A program made the translations under genes and the position numbers. Positions 14,367-22,438 of a DNA stretch of 42,261 nucleotides are shown piece by piece. Each line of letters starts with the position of its first letter. Position 1 is the stretch's first letter. The notes under the pieces were generated by a model. It was not told where the DNA came from, did no database searches, and was given only the letters and a program-made list of their open reading frames with translations. The DNA lies in the NCBI RefSeq assembly GCF_004349245.1, contig NZ_SMLC01000052.1, forward strand, positions 1 through 42,261. Direction: 5' to 3'. The stretch comes from Actinomadura sp. 6K520. GTDB taxonomy: Bacteria > Actinomycetota > Actinomycetes > Streptosporangiales > Streptosporangiaceae.

Positions 14367-16412
14367 TCACCGGGCGGAAGGTGGCCTTTCGGAGTCGCCC
14401 GTGCCGGCGATGTGATACCTCGCGGGCCACCAGAAGCGGGGGCCGGCGTCCAGGGCCAGCGCCGGGACGATGATGGAGCGGACGAAGAAGGTGTCCAGGA
14501 GGACGCCCAGGGATACCAGGACGCCGATCTGCACCATCATCGTGACGGGCATGACGGCCAGGGTCCCGAACGTGGCCGCGAGTACCAGGCCCGCACTGGA
14601 GATGACGCCGCCGGTCACGGCCAGGCCGCGGAGCACGCCGCTGCGGTGGTCGGTCCGTCGCGCCTCCTCGCGCACGCGGGAGACGAGGAACAGGTTGTAG
14701 TCCACGCCGAGCGCCACCATGAACAGGAAGCCCATGAGGGCGACCTGTGCGTCGAGTGCCGGGAAGCCGAAGGCGTACCGGAACAGCAGCCAGGACGCGC
14801 CCAGCGCGGCGAAGTAGGACGCGACGACCGTGCCGACCACCAGGAGCGGGGCGACGAGGGCCCGGAGCAGCACCATCAGGATGAGGAGGACCACTCCGAG
14901 GACGAGCGGGATCACCGCGCGGCGGTCATGGGACTGCGCGTCGGCGAGGTCGATCTCGCTGGCCGTGCTCCCGCCGAAGGTGGCGTCCGGGATCCGCTGG
15001 CGCAGGGCGCGGACGGTGTTCTCGGCCGCGTCACTGTCGGGAGGGTCGGCGAGGACGACGTCGAGTCTCGCCAGGCGTCCGTCCTCGGAGGGCGATGGGT
15101 CGCCGACGCGGGCGACGCCGGTGGAGTTCTGGAGGGCGGTGGTCACCGAGGCCGTGTCGGACCGCTCGCTGATCACCTGCAGAGGCCGTCCCTGACCGCC
15201 CGGGTAGTGCTCGGCCAAGAGGCGTTCGCCGATCGTGGAGCTGGGCGTGGTGGTGAGGAAGTCGGCGCGGTCCAGGCCGGTGCTGATGCCCAGGGCGGCT
15301 GTCGAGAGCGCGCCGAGGACGGCGAGGCCGCCGATCCAGACCAGGCGGGGACGTGCGGCGATGCGGTGGCCGATGCGGTCCCAGGCGCCGCGGGCGGGCG
15401 GCGTGTCGCCGTACCGGGGGATGCGGGGCCAGAAGATCCAGCGGCCGAGGACGACGAGCAGGGCGGGCAGCAGGGACATTACGACGGCGAGCCCGCCGAG
15501 CACCCCGATGGCGGCGACCGGGCCGAGCGCGTAGTTGAAGCCCATGTCGGCGGCGAGCAGGCACAGCAGGCCGAGCGACACGGTCGCGGCGGACGCGGCG
15601 ATCGGGGCGGCGGCGCGGCGGAGGGCGGCGGCCATCGCGCGGTGCCGGTCGGGGTGGCGGCGCAGTTCCTCCCGGTAGCGGGCGAGGAGCAGCAGCGCGT
15701 AGTCGGTGGAGATGCCGAAGACGAGCGCGTTCAGGATGGTGGACATCCCGTCCGCCACGTAGAGGCCGGCGTGCTCGCCGAGGAGGTAGACGACCGCGCC
15801 CGCGACCTGGAGCGCGATCGCCGCGTTCACGATCGGCAGCAGCCACAGGAGCGGGCTGCGGTAGGTGAGCAGCAGGACGGCCGTGACGACCAGGATCGTG
15901 ATGAGAAGGACCGGCCGGTCGATGCGCTCGAAGGCGTCGCCCACGTCGAGCGCGGCGCCGGCCGGGCCGGTCAGGCGGACCTCCAGGCCCGGCGGCGCCC
16001 CGGCCCGGGACGTGTCGCGGAGCGTCCCGGCCCTGTCGGTGAGGGTGTCGTCGTCGGCCAGCGGGACGGTCAGCATGAGCGCCTTGCCGTCGCGCGACGG
16101 CTGCGGCGGCGCGATCGTCGCGGCGGCGACGGGGGCGAGGGCGCGGCGGTCGGCCTCGGCCTCGGCGCGGTCGGCGGGCGTGATTCCCGAGGGGCGGACG
16201 TAGGCGATGATGCCGGGGGCGATCTCGCCACCGGGGAACCGGGACGTCAGCTCGGCCACCCGGGTCGACTGCGCGCCCCGGGGGAGTTCGGCGGACGAAT
16301 CGGCCTCGACGACGTCGGGCAGCCGGCTCGCCGCAGGGGCGGCCAGGATCGTGATCACGACCCAGGCCGACAGGACCGCCCAGGTGAGCAGGCGTTTGCG
16401 CGAGAGCAGCAT
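14367..16412 (-). CDS. MMPL/RND-family membrane transporter
   Basis: 681 aa, normal for short MMPL proteins. One N-terminal helix (about 8-26), a periplasmic loop to 165, then a five-helix bundle, a second large loop and a second bundle. The proton-relay motifs are present in both halves: GISTDYALLLLARYREE (D237-Y238) and GVDYNLFLVSRVREE. Such proteins export lipids, siderophores or drugs using the proton gradient. The ATG at 16412 is preceded by AAGGAGAG. It lies downstream of the ArsR-type regulator gene on the same strand, with a hairpin between, and is probably controlled by it. Substrate unknown. Confidence 0.9.
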   Translation of the reverse strand: MLLSRKRLLTWAVLSAWVVITILAAPAASRLPDVVEADSSAELPRGAQSTRVAELTSRFPGGEIAPGIIAYVRPSGITPADRAEAEADRRALAPVAAATIAPPQPSRDGKALMLTVPLADDDTLTDRAGTLRDTSRAGAPPGLEVRLTGPAGAALDVGDAFERIDRPVLLITILVVTAVLLLTYRSPLLWLLPIVNAAIALQVAGAVVYLLGEHAGLYVADGMSTILNALVFGISTDYALLLLARYREELRRHPDRHRAMAAALRRAAAPIAASAATVSLGLLCLLAADMGFNYALGPVAAIGVLGGLAVVMSLLPALLVVLGRWIFWPRIPRYGDTPPARGAWDRIGHRIAARPRLVWIGGLAVLGALSTAALGISTGLDRADFLTTTPSSTIGERLLAEHYPGGQGRPLQVISERSDTASVTTALQNSTGVARVGDPSPSEDGRLARLDVVLADPPDSDAAENTVRALRQRIPDATFGGSTASEIDLADAQSHDRRAVIPLVLGVVLLILMVLLRALVAPLLVVGTVVASYFAALGASWLLFRYAFGFPALDAQVALMGFLFMVALGVDYNLFLVSRVREEARRTDHRSGVLRGLAVTGGVISSAGLVLAATFGTLAVMPVTMMVQIGVLVSLGVLLDTFFVRSIIVPALALDAGPRFWWPARYHIAGTGDSERPPSAR

Positions 16413-16453
16413 GGAGTGCTCTCCTTTCGTTGGGGACTCGTGTCGCGTGCGAA

Positions 16454-16469
16454 CACGCCGTACGGCGTG
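16454..16469. repeat. 16-bp perfect palindrome upstream of the MMPL gene
   Basis: CACGCCGTACGGCGTG lies 42 bases before the MMPL start codon. It could be an operator or part of a leader hairpin. It does not resemble the ArsR operator candidate at 17104. Confidence 0.35.
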
Positions 16470-16490
16470 GTGATGCGGGCCTCCGCCCGT

Positions 16491-16522
16491 CCGGGCCGCC
16501 GAGCGGCAACTCGGCGGTCCGG
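16491..16522 (-). terminator. Hairpin between the ArsR-type gene and the MMPL gene
   Basis: CCGGACCGCCGAG and CTCGGCGGCCCGG form a 13-position stem with one mismatch and a 6-base loop, starting 3 bases after the regulator stop codon. Without a U-tract it may be a partial terminator lowering MMPL expression, or an mRNA-stabilising structure. Confidence 0.45.
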
Positions 16523-16525
16523 GCT

Positions 16526-17086
16526 CTAGACCTCCGGGAACGCCAGGAACCTGGCGTGGAGGGTGCGCGCGTCCGGCGGCGGGTCGTCGTCGGCGCGCTT
16601 GTAGCGGTAGATGAGCGCGATGTACTCCTCGAAGAAGGGCCGCACCTGCTCCGGCGTCAGCGTGACGGTGGAGAACGAGAAGAGCAGCGCGTCGGCCCAG
16701 GGGCCCATCTCGTCACGTGCGCGCTGGTAGCGGGTGAGCATGTCGAGCTCGTTCGCGAACTCCAGGCGGGTCAGTTCCTCGACCGCCTCGCGCAGCCGCG
16801 GCGGCTGCTCGCGGTAGGGCGGTATCCGCCGGTCGGCGGGCACCACCCGCCACCAGCGCTCCCGGCCGCGCGCCCGCTCCGGCACCTCCTCCACGAACCC
16901 GTGCTTGGCGAGCTGCCGCAGGTGGTAGCTCGTCGAACCGGTGCTCTGGCCCAGCTCGCGGGCCAGGGTCGTGGCCGAGACGGGACCGCGCCGCATGATC
17001 TCGGCGATCCGCCGCCGCAGCGGGTGCGCGAGCAGGCGCACCTGCCGCGGATCGGTGAGCACCTCCGGTGCCGGCTGTTCCTTCAT
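16526..17086 (-). CDS. ArsR-type winged-helix transcriptional regulator
   Basis: 186 aa from ATG 17086. The N-terminal winged helix (about 10-75) reads VRLLAHPLRRRIAEIMRR, then SATTLARELGQSTGSTSYHL and RQLAKHGFVEEV, the HTH_20 layout of ArsR-like repressors. The C-terminal half is a helical domain with no obvious Cys metal-binding pair, so a metal sensor is unlikely. The start is supported by a leaderless-type promoter 7 bases upstream. A perfect 19-bp palindrome covers its -35 region, predicting autoregulation. It probably controls the following MMPL exporter. Confidence 0.85.
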   Translation of the reverse strand: MKEQPAPEVLTDPRQVRLLAHPLRRRIAEIMRRGPVSATTLARELGQSTGSTSYHLRQLAKHGFVEEVPERARGRERWWRVVPADRRIPPYREQPPRLREAVEELTRLEFANELDMLTRYQRARDEMGPWADALLFSFSTVTLTPEQVRPFFEEYIALIYRYKRADDDPPPDARTLHARFLAFPEV

Positions 17087-17093
17087 GTCCGGG

Positions 17094-17122
17094 ACGCTAG
17101 GAGTTGCAAAGAGTCTTTGCAA
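17094..17122 (-). promoter_or_regulatory. Leaderless-type promoter with 19-bp palindromic operator
   Basis: On the minus strand TTGCAA (17122-17117), a 17-base spacer and TAGCGT (17099-17094) precede the ATG at 17086 by 7 bases. The perfect palindrome TTGCAAAGAGTCTTTGCAA (17104-17122) overlaps the -35 and most of the spacer. A third half-site-like CTTTGCGA lies at 17128-17135. This is a clear repressor target, most simply for the ArsR-type protein itself. Confidence 0.75.
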
Positions 17123-17247
17123 TGCTGCTTTGCGAAGTTCACCGCAGAGAGGGAGGGGACCCGGGACCTGAGAGGGAGCGGCGTGTCATTGGCCGGGCGG
17201 CACCGCTGTGGTCAACTAAAGTCACTGAGGTCGGTGGGAGGGGGACG

Positions 17248-17748
17248 ATGCGCGATCGCATACACGAGGTGCCGCCGGGGGCGTCACTGGCCGAGAAGGT
17301 CGAGTGGCTGATCCGCAATCTGTGGCCTGCCCACGCGGGGGCGCCGCGCAACAACGTGGAGACGGCCGCCGCCATCGCCCGTGCCACCGGCGCGGACATC
17401 TCGTCCACCACGGTGTGGAAGCTGCGCACGGGACGCCAGGAGAACCCGCAGCTCAAAACGCTCACCGCGCTCGCCACGTTCTTCGGTGTGCCGATCGGGT
17501 TCTTCGGCTTCCCCAGCGAGTCCGACCCCATCGGCGACGACCTCACGCTCAAGGCGCTGCGCTGCGATGTGGAACGCGGCATCATCCGGCCCGAGGTGCT
17601 GCGCGCCCTCGTCGACCTGTCCCCGGAGGCGCGGTGGGTCGTGGACGAGATGATCCTCGCCGCGGCGGCCGCCGACCGGCGGCGGAGCGACGGCACGGAG
17701 CGCGAGCCCCGTCCGGACCGCGGGGAGCCCGGCGAGGAAGGCGCCTGA
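17248..17748 (+). CDS. EspR-like helix-turn-helix regulator
   Basis: 166 aa from the ATG at 17248, which has GGGAGGGGG just upstream; a longer frame from 17104 runs over the ArsR operator and is rejected. SLAEKVEWLIRNLW, then VETAAAIARATGADISSTTV and WKLRTGRQENPQLKTLTALA with FFGVPIGFF form an XRE-type domain like EspR and its actinomycete relatives. A C-terminal helix pair (LRALVDLSPEARWVVDEMIL) may dimerise. Targets unknown. Divergent from the ArsR-type gene and ended by a long hairpin. Confidence 0.8.
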   Translation: MRDRIHEVPPGASLAEKVEWLIRNLWPAHAGAPRNNVETAAAIARATGADISSTTVWKLRTGRQENPQLKTLTALATFFGVPIGFFGFPSESDPIGDDLTLKALRCDVERGIIRPEVLRALVDLSPEARWVVDEMILAAAAADRRRSDGTEREPRPDRGEPGEEGA

Positions 17749-17768
17749 ACCGGGGCGGAACGCTGCAA

Positions 17769-17807
17769 GGCGCGGCGGCGGCCGGAGGACCGGGCCGCCG
17801 CCGCGCC
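17769..17807. terminator. Long GC hairpin between convergent genes
   Basis: GGCGCGGCGGCGGCC (17769-17783) pairs perfectly with GGCCGCCGCCGCGCC (17793-17807) around 9 bases. It lies 20 bases after the EspR-like gene and faces the end of the MHYT gene. The rest of 17749-17980 holds nothing recognisable. Confidence 0.65.
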
Positions 17808-17980
17808 GCGGTCATGTCCGTCATGCCGATGATGCTGCGGGTACGGCAGGCGCCCCGGCATCGGCCGCCGAGAGACACCCGGTCACGGCGTCCGGCCACC
17901 GGCCGCCCGCCCCGGTACCGCGCCGGGCGTAGGGGCCGGCCCCGGTCCCGGCTAAGGGGAGCGCTCGGCGGGCCGCGACG

Positions 17981-18844
17981 TCATCGGCCCGGTCCGCCGT
18001 CGAACCACTGGCCGGCGGACCGGCTCGGCGGCGGCGCGACGGGGTCGGCCGGTGCGCGCGGGACCTCGCCCCGCTGCCGGGCCTGGATGCGCTCCTGCAG
18101 TTCGGCTTCGACCCGCATCTCCTCCTCGCTCGGCGCCATCGCGATGATGACCAGCAGGATGATCGACACTCCGCCGACGCCGCCCAGCAGCGGCAGCAGG
18201 AAGTCGATGGGGCGTGCGCCCGCCGGGGCCGCCATGCCCTCGTGCATGGTGACGCGCATCGCCGCCATGCCGGTGTAGTGCATGCCCGCCACCGCGAGGC
18301 CCATGATCGCGGCGGCTCCGCTGGTCGCCCACAGGCCCTTGACCATGAGGCTGAACCAGAGCGCCGCGGTGGCCGCCACGAGGGCGATCAGCACGGAGAG
18401 GCCGACCAGGACGGGCTGGTACTCGATGTGCCCGGACATGTTCATGGCCGTCATGCCGGTGTAGTGCATGCTCGCCACGCCGGCGCCCATGATGAGGCCG
18501 CCCAGAATGATCACGGGCGTGCGGGCGCCGGCGAACCCGACGATGAGCAGCCCGATCGCGACGACCGCGATCGCCGTCCCGCAGCTCAGCAGGGTGAGCG
18601 GCACGTCGTAGCGGATCTCGTGGTTCTCGACGGTGAAGCCGAGCATCGCGACGAAGTGCATGACCCAGATGCCGGTTCCGCCGATGGCCAGTGCCGCGAG
18701 CCCCAGCCAGGAGGCGCGCGAGCGGCCGGTGGCGGCCCGCGCCCGGGCGGTGCACAGCAGGCCGAGCAGCGACCCGACGAACGACATGAGGTAGGCGGCC
18801 ACCGGTGTGAGCAGCCCGTAGGAAAAGTGATGGACCTCTGCCAT
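17981..18844 (-). CDS. MHYT-domain integral membrane sensor
   Basis: 287 aa with about seven transmembrane helices. Three MHYT-type motifs are seen: WVMHFVAM, SMHYTGMTAM and GMHYTGMAAM, whose His and Met residues are thought to bind copper at the outer face and to sense a diatomic gas or redox state. A hydrophilic, charged tail of about 55 residues (EEEMRVEAELQERIQARQRG) follows and has no GGDEF/EAL or kinase domain, so output would need a partner. The ATG at 18844 is preceded by GGGGG and a promoter-like pair at 18881-18911. Confidence 0.88.
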   Translation of the reverse strand: MAEVHHFSYGLLTPVAAYLMSFVGSLLGLLCTARARAATGRSRASWLGLAALAIGGTGIWVMHFVAMLGFTVENHEIRYDVPLTLLSCGTAIAVVAIGLLIVGFAGARTPVIILGGLIMGAGVASMHYTGMTAMNMSGHIEYQPVLVGLSVLIALVAATAALWFSLMVKGLWATSGAAAIMGLAVAGMHYTGMAAMRVTMHEGMAAPAGARPIDFLLPLLGGVGGVSIILLVIIAMAPSEEEMRVEAELQERIQARQRGEVPRAPADPVAPPPSRSAGQWFDGGPGR

Positions 18845-18880
18845 ACAGACCCCCGTAAGCCTTCTCTGACTGACCGCGGC

Positions 18881-18911
18881 ATCCTAGTAGGTTCACCTGC
18901 GCGAATGTCGA
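18881..18911 (-). promoter_or_regulatory. Candidate promoter of the MHYT gene
   Basis: On the minus strand TCGACA (18911-18906) is followed by TACTAG (18889-18884) after 16 bases, or by TAGGAT (18886-18881) after 19. The site is about 40 bases before the start codon. Confidence 0.4.
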
Positions 18912-19009
18912 TCCGGGGGATGTTGACAGCGGCATTGAGGTCATTGTCAGGTTGGCTAACGGTCCGTCCGGTACTGCCTGGTAAGGGTTTCCGGATGTTC
19001 TCCGACTGG

Positions 19010-19408
19010 TCAGCTCAGCAGACCGTTGTCGGCGGCGAGGTCGAGTGCCGCCTGGGCCGCGGGGGCCAGGAGGTGGCGTTCGGCGCGGCCGACGTAGACG
19101 TACTCGTCCACCTCGCCGGCGGGGGCCATCGCGCCCCGGTGGCCGGCGGTGAAGCACGCCATGCGCACGTGGGAGAAGGCCGGCTGGTCGTGGGCCGGCG
19201 CGCGGACGACGCCCAGCTCCCGGAAGGACGTCCTTTCGAGTTCCAGGCCGAGTTCCTCGCGCACCTCGCGGGACAGGGCCGACCAGTCGTCCTCGCCCGG
19301 CTCTCGCTTCCCGCCGGGCAGGTACAGCAGGTCACGGCCGCGGGAGCGGACGGCCAGCATCCGGTCGCCCGACACCTGGACCCAGGCGACCACATCGAGA
19401 TCTTCCAC
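19010..19408 (-). CDS. Nudix hydrolase
   Basis: 132 aa, one Nudix domain. The Nudix box is perfect: GGKREPGEDDWSALSREVRE followed by ELGL, giving G-x5-E-x7-REV-x-EE-x-GL with the metal-binding glutamates. It hydrolyses a nucleoside diphosphate linked to another moiety; the substrate cannot be read. It starts 27 bases after the SAM hydrolase gene on the same strand and is probably co-transcribed. The start at 19408 is GTG. Confidence 0.9.
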   Translation of the reverse strand: MEDLDVVAWVQVSGDRMLAVRSRGRDLLYLPGGKREPGEDDWSALSREVREELGLELERTSFRELGVVRAPAHDQPAFSHVRMACFTAGHRGAMAPAGEVDEYVYVGRAERHLLAPAAQAALDLAADNGLLS

Positions 19409-19435
19409 GGCGACGAGTCTCCCGCAGAGGCGGTC

Positions 19436-20251
19436 CTACGGGCGGCGCAGGGTGATGGTCTCGGTGCCCGCCAGGCCGAGGGCCTCGGCGGCCGAGCCCT
19501 GGTTGACCGCGAGGCCGACCCGTCCGGACGAGTCGATCCAGACGAGCGGCTCGCCGGGGGCGGCGCCGCCGAAGGTCTCCTCGAACGTGGCCCGCGCGGA
19601 CCCGGGCGCGGGGGCGGCCCACACGACGTCGAGCGGCGTCCCATGGGGGAGGGGGCCGAACGCGGCGGTCAGGTCGCCGGGCCCCGCACCGAGGACGAGG
19701 CTCCCGAAACGGTCGGTGTAGAGGACGGGGGCGGTGAGCTCCCCGTCGCCCACCACCGGCGACGGGACGTCCAGCGGCAGCGGCTCGACCGCGGGTCCGA
19801 GGTCCGCCACGTCGACGCCGGTGGCGAGGTGCCCGGCGGCGGGGGAGAAGATGTCCCGCCCGTGGAACGAGGCGGACACCGCGGGCAGCCGGTACGCCGG
19901 GTTCTCCAGAGCGTGCGCCCGGACGGCGCCGCCCAGCGCGCCGGCGGCGGGCACCAGCAGGCCGTTGTCCGGGCCGACCAGCAGGTCACCGCGCCGGGTC
20001 TCGATCGCCACGGGACGCCGGGACGTGCCGACGCCGGGATCCACGATCCCCACATGGACCCCGACCGGCAGGTACGGGAGCGCCTGGCGGAGCAGCATCG
20101 CGCCCTCCCGGACGCCGAACGGCGTGATCTCGTCGCTCAGCACGAGCACGTTCGCGGCGGGCGCGATCGTGTAGACGACCCCCGCGCAGATCGCGGTGTA
20201 GGCGGCGCCGAAATCGGTCGCCAGGCTGACGAACGGGCGGCTCTCCGGCAT
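19436..20251 (-). CDS. SAM hydroxide adenosyltransferase / SAM hydrolase (DUF62 family)
   Basis: 271 aa, normal for the family that splits S-adenosylmethionine into adenosine and methionine with hydroxide and is related to fluorinase and chlorinase. Motifs visible: SLATDFG (D13) near the start, VDPGVGTSRRPVAI, GPDNGLLVPA, FHGRDIFSPAAGHLA, and the C-terminal domain with NQGSAAEALGL. The 21-23 residue loop of fluorinases is not seen, so it is not predicted to halogenate. The ATG at 20251 lies 6 bases after a TAGGGT box, suggesting a leaderless mRNA. It is divergent from lysR by only 35 bases. Confidence 0.88.
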   Translation of the reverse strand: MPESRPFVSLATDFGAAYTAICAGVVYTIAPAANVLVLSDEITPFGVREGAMLLRQALPYLPVGVHVGIVDPGVGTSRRPVAIETRRGDLLVGPDNGLLVPAAGALGGAVRAHALENPAYRLPAVSASFHGRDIFSPAAGHLATGVDVADLGPAVEPLPLDVPSPVVGDGELTAPVLYTDRFGSLVLGAGPGDLTAAFGPLPHGTPLDVVWAAPAPGSARATFEETFGGAAPGEPLVWIDSSGRVGLAVNQGSAAEALGLAGTETITLRRP

Positions 20252-20257
20252 GCGGCG

Positions 20258-20280
20258 ACCCTATCCGGCCCTCGTATGCT
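20258..20280. promoter_or_regulatory. Back-to-back leaderless-type -10 boxes for the SAM hydrolase and lysR genes
   Basis: On the minus strand TAGGGT (20263-20258) precedes the SAM hydrolase ATG by 6 bases. On the plus strand TATGCT (20275-20280) precedes the lysR GTG by 6 bases. The whole gap is 35 bases, so the two promoters must overlap, and a LysR protein binding here would touch both. Confidence 0.45.
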
Positions 20281-20286
20281 GCGTGT

Positions 20287-21198
20287 GTGCGCGCCGAAGC
20301 CCTCGACCCGGTCCTGCTGCGTACGTTCGTCGCCGTCGCCGAACTCGGCTCGTTCACCGCCGCCGCGGCCGCGGAGGGCTACACGCAGTCGGCCGTCTCC
20401 CGGCAGATCGCGGCGCTGGAGGACGTGTGCGGCGTGGAACTGTTCGCACGCGGTGCCCGGGGTGTGCGCCCGACGCCCGCGGGGGAGCACCTGCTGCCGC
20501 ACGCCCGCGGCCTCCTCGACCGGCTCGCCGAGACCGCCCGCGCGCTCGACGGGCTGCGCCGCCTCGACACCGGGACGCTGCGGATCGGCGCGTTCCCCAC
20601 CGCCAACGCCGCGCTGGTGCCCCGCGCGCTCGCCCGGTTCCGGACCCGCCATCCGGGGGTGCGGCCGGTGCTGCGCGAGGGGACGACCGAGCGGCTGCTG
20701 CCCATGCTGGAGGCGGGCGACCTCGACATGGCCGTGGTCAGCACGTACAAGCTCCCGTCGATCGCCGCCGACGACCTGGTCGTGCTCGCCGACGACGCGC
20801 TGCTCGTCGCGCTGCCGAGCGGGCACCGGCTCGCCGGCCGCGGCCGCGTCGCGCTCGGCGACCTCGCGGACGAGATGTGGATCGTCGCCGACGACCCCGA
20901 GGCCGTCGCGGCGCTGCGCGTCCGCTGCGAGACCGCCGGGTTCGTCCCGGAGACCCCGCTGCGGGTCGCGGAGTGGATCTCCAAGCTCGGCCTGGTCGCG
21001 GCGGGGTTCGGTGTCACGCTCGTGCCCGCCCTCGCCGCGTCGGCGGCGGCGCGGGAGGGGGTGGTCCTGTGCGCGGTGGCGTCCGACGCGCCGCGCCGGT
21101 CCGTCTACGCGGCGGTCGGGCGCCATGCCCGCAGGTCCCCGGCCGTCACCGCGTTCCTCGCGGACCTGCGGGACGCCGCCGGGGAACTGCGCGACTAG
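20287..21198 (+). CDS. LysR-family transcriptional regulator
   Basis: 303 aa, the standard length. The N-terminal helix-turn-helix reads LLRTFVAVAELGSFTAAAAA, then EGYTQSAVSRQIAALEDVCG. A linker helix and a two-lobed effector domain (TLRIGAFPTANAALVPRALA onward) follow. GTG 20287 is the start; it has no Shine-Dalgarno site and follows a TATGCT box by 6 bases. It is divergent from the SAM hydrolase-Nudix pair, the classic geometry for LysR control of its neighbour. Its stop codon overlaps the convergent ridA-like stop in CTAG. Confidence 0.9.
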   Translation: MRAEALDPVLLRTFVAVAELGSFTAAAAAEGYTQSAVSRQIAALEDVCGVELFARGARGVRPTPAGEHLLPHARGLLDRLAETARALDGLRRLDTGTLRIGAFPTANAALVPRALARFRTRHPGVRPVLREGTTERLLPMLEAGDLDMAVVSTYKLPSIAADDLVVLADDALLVALPSGHRLAGRGRVALGDLADEMWIVADDPEAVAALRVRCETAGFVPETPLRVAEWISKLGLVAAGFGVTLVPALAASAAAREGVVLCAVASDAPRRSVYAAVGRHARRSPAVTAFLADLRDAAGELRD

Positions 21199-21590
21199 GG
21201 GACGGCCGCGACGATCTCGACCTCCAGCAGGGCGTCGGGGTGGAACAGGCGCGGCACCTCGACGGTCGTGCTCGTGGGCGGCGGGCCGGTGAAGTACTTC
21301 GCGCGGACGGCCCCGTACCCCCTGCGGAGGTCGAGGTCGGTGAGGAAGGAGCGGATGTTGACGACGTCCCCGAACCCGGCGCCGTGCGCGGCGAGGATCC
21401 GCTCCAGCAGCGAGAAGATCACCTCCGACTGGCGGGTGATGTCGCCCGGTGCGTCCATCTCGCCGTTCTCGTCCAGTGCGATCTGCCCCGACACGTACAG
21501 CATCGGGCCCTGGGTCACGTAGGCGGTGTGGGAGTAGGCGGTGTTCGGCGGCGCGGGCACGGTGGCGGGATTGCCGATCTTGACGCGCAT
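21195..21590 (-). CDS. RidA/YjgF family protein, subgroup without the usual Arg
   Basis: 131 aa from ATG 21590, with GGAGGACCTCCC upstream; a longer frame in the minus strand is spurious. The RidA fold is clear: MLYVSGQIALDENGE, ILAAHGAGFGDVVNIRSFLT and LEVEIVAAV. RidA enamine deaminases carry an Arg just before TxVEV (usually ARSTVEV-like); here the place reads PTSTTVEV, so 2-iminobutanoate deaminase activity is doubtful and it probably belongs to a catalytically different Rid subgroup. It follows the MerR gene on the same strand after 158 bases. Confidence 0.85.
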   Translation of the reverse strand: MRVKIGNPATVPAPPNTAYSHTAYVTQGPMLYVSGQIALDENGEMDAPGDITRQSEVIFSLLERILAAHGAGFGDVVNIRSFLTDLDLRRGYGAVRAKYFTGPPPTSTTVEVPRLFHPDALLEVEIVAAVP

Positions 21591-21748
21591 GGGAGGTCCT
21601 CCAGGCGGGCTTCTGCGGATGCGACGGGGTGGCGTGACCGACGGTAGGCGCCGGGCGGCCATGTCACCAGCGAAGGCTTCGCACGGCAGGCATGCGCAGG
21701 CGGCATGGCCTCCCGTGTCCGGAGGCGAACACCCGGTAACGGGGACGT

Positions 21749-22378
21749 TCAGTTCCGGCCGAATCGGCGGGACGAGGCGTCCTCCTGGGCCAGCCGGTGC
21801 AGGGCGGTCAGCACCTGCTCGTACAGGACGGTCGAGACCAGCAGCGAGTGCACCGCGCGGGCGCGCGGCGTCCCGTCGGCGACCCGGTCGATCTCGTGTT
21901 CGGCCACCTCGGCCGCGGCCTGCACGTACGGGCGCAGGTCGCGGAGGGTGATCGGGAAGCCGAGGCGGCGCAGCGCCACGAACGTGTGGGCGAGCAGGTC
22001 GCGGGCGGGGGCGCGGTCGCCGACGTTCCAGCCGAGCTCGCGGACGAGCGCGTCCACGTCCTCGCGGGCGGCGCGCCAGTGCGGGTCGTGCGGTGCCGCG
22101 ACGTGCGGGCCGATGGCGTACTGCGTGGTGCCGAACAGCTGGTGCAGGCTGACGCGGTCGTCCTCGATGGCCGCGATGATCTGCTGGATCGCCGAGACCG
22201 GGAGGTCGCCGACGTCGCGCAGGGCGCTGATCAGGCGCAGCCGCTCCAGATGCCGCGCGTCGTACTCCGACCTCGTCGCGCTCACCGCCGAGCCCTTCGG
22301 GAGCAGGCCCTCCCGGATGTAGAACTTGATCGTCTGGACCGTCAGGCCACTGCGATCGCTGAGCTCGGAGATCTGCAC
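21749..22378 (-). CDS. MerR-family transcriptional regulator
   Basis: 209 aa. The N-terminal MerR DNA-binding domain reads MQISELSDRSGLTVQTIKFY, then IREGLLPKG and YDARHLERLRLISALRDVGD. The C-terminal part is helical with no Cys pattern for metal binding, so a non-metal effector is likely. The ATG follows a weak purine stretch. It lies 60 bases after the GH3 gene and before the RidA-like gene, all on the minus strand; co-regulation is possible but not shown. Confidence 0.88.
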   Translation of the reverse strand: MQISELSDRSGLTVQTIKFYIREGLLPKGSAVSATRSEYDARHLERLRLISALRDVGDLPVSAIQQIIAAIEDDRVSLHQLFGTTQYAIGPHVAAPHDPHWRAAREDVDALVRELGWNVGDRAPARDLLAHTFVALRRLGFPITLRDLRPYVQAAAEVAEHEIDRVADGTPRARAVHSLLVSTVLYEQVLTALHRLAQEDASSRRFGRN

Positions 22379-22438
22379 CGCGTACCCTTCTCGACCGGAC
22401 GTGCAACGCTATCCGGGTGGGCCGCCCGGAGACCGGCA

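Noticed and set aside
13464..16529. 1021-codon open frame on the + strand
   Set aside because: It runs antisense to the barstar-like and MMPL genes; high GC leaves antisense frames open, and its sequence is low-complexity Arg/Gly/Ala without any family match.
19436..20251. Fluorinase or chlorinase identity for the SAM-cleaving enzyme
   Set aside because: The extra loop of halogenases is not seen, and the gene context is a Nudix gene rather than a halometabolite pathway.
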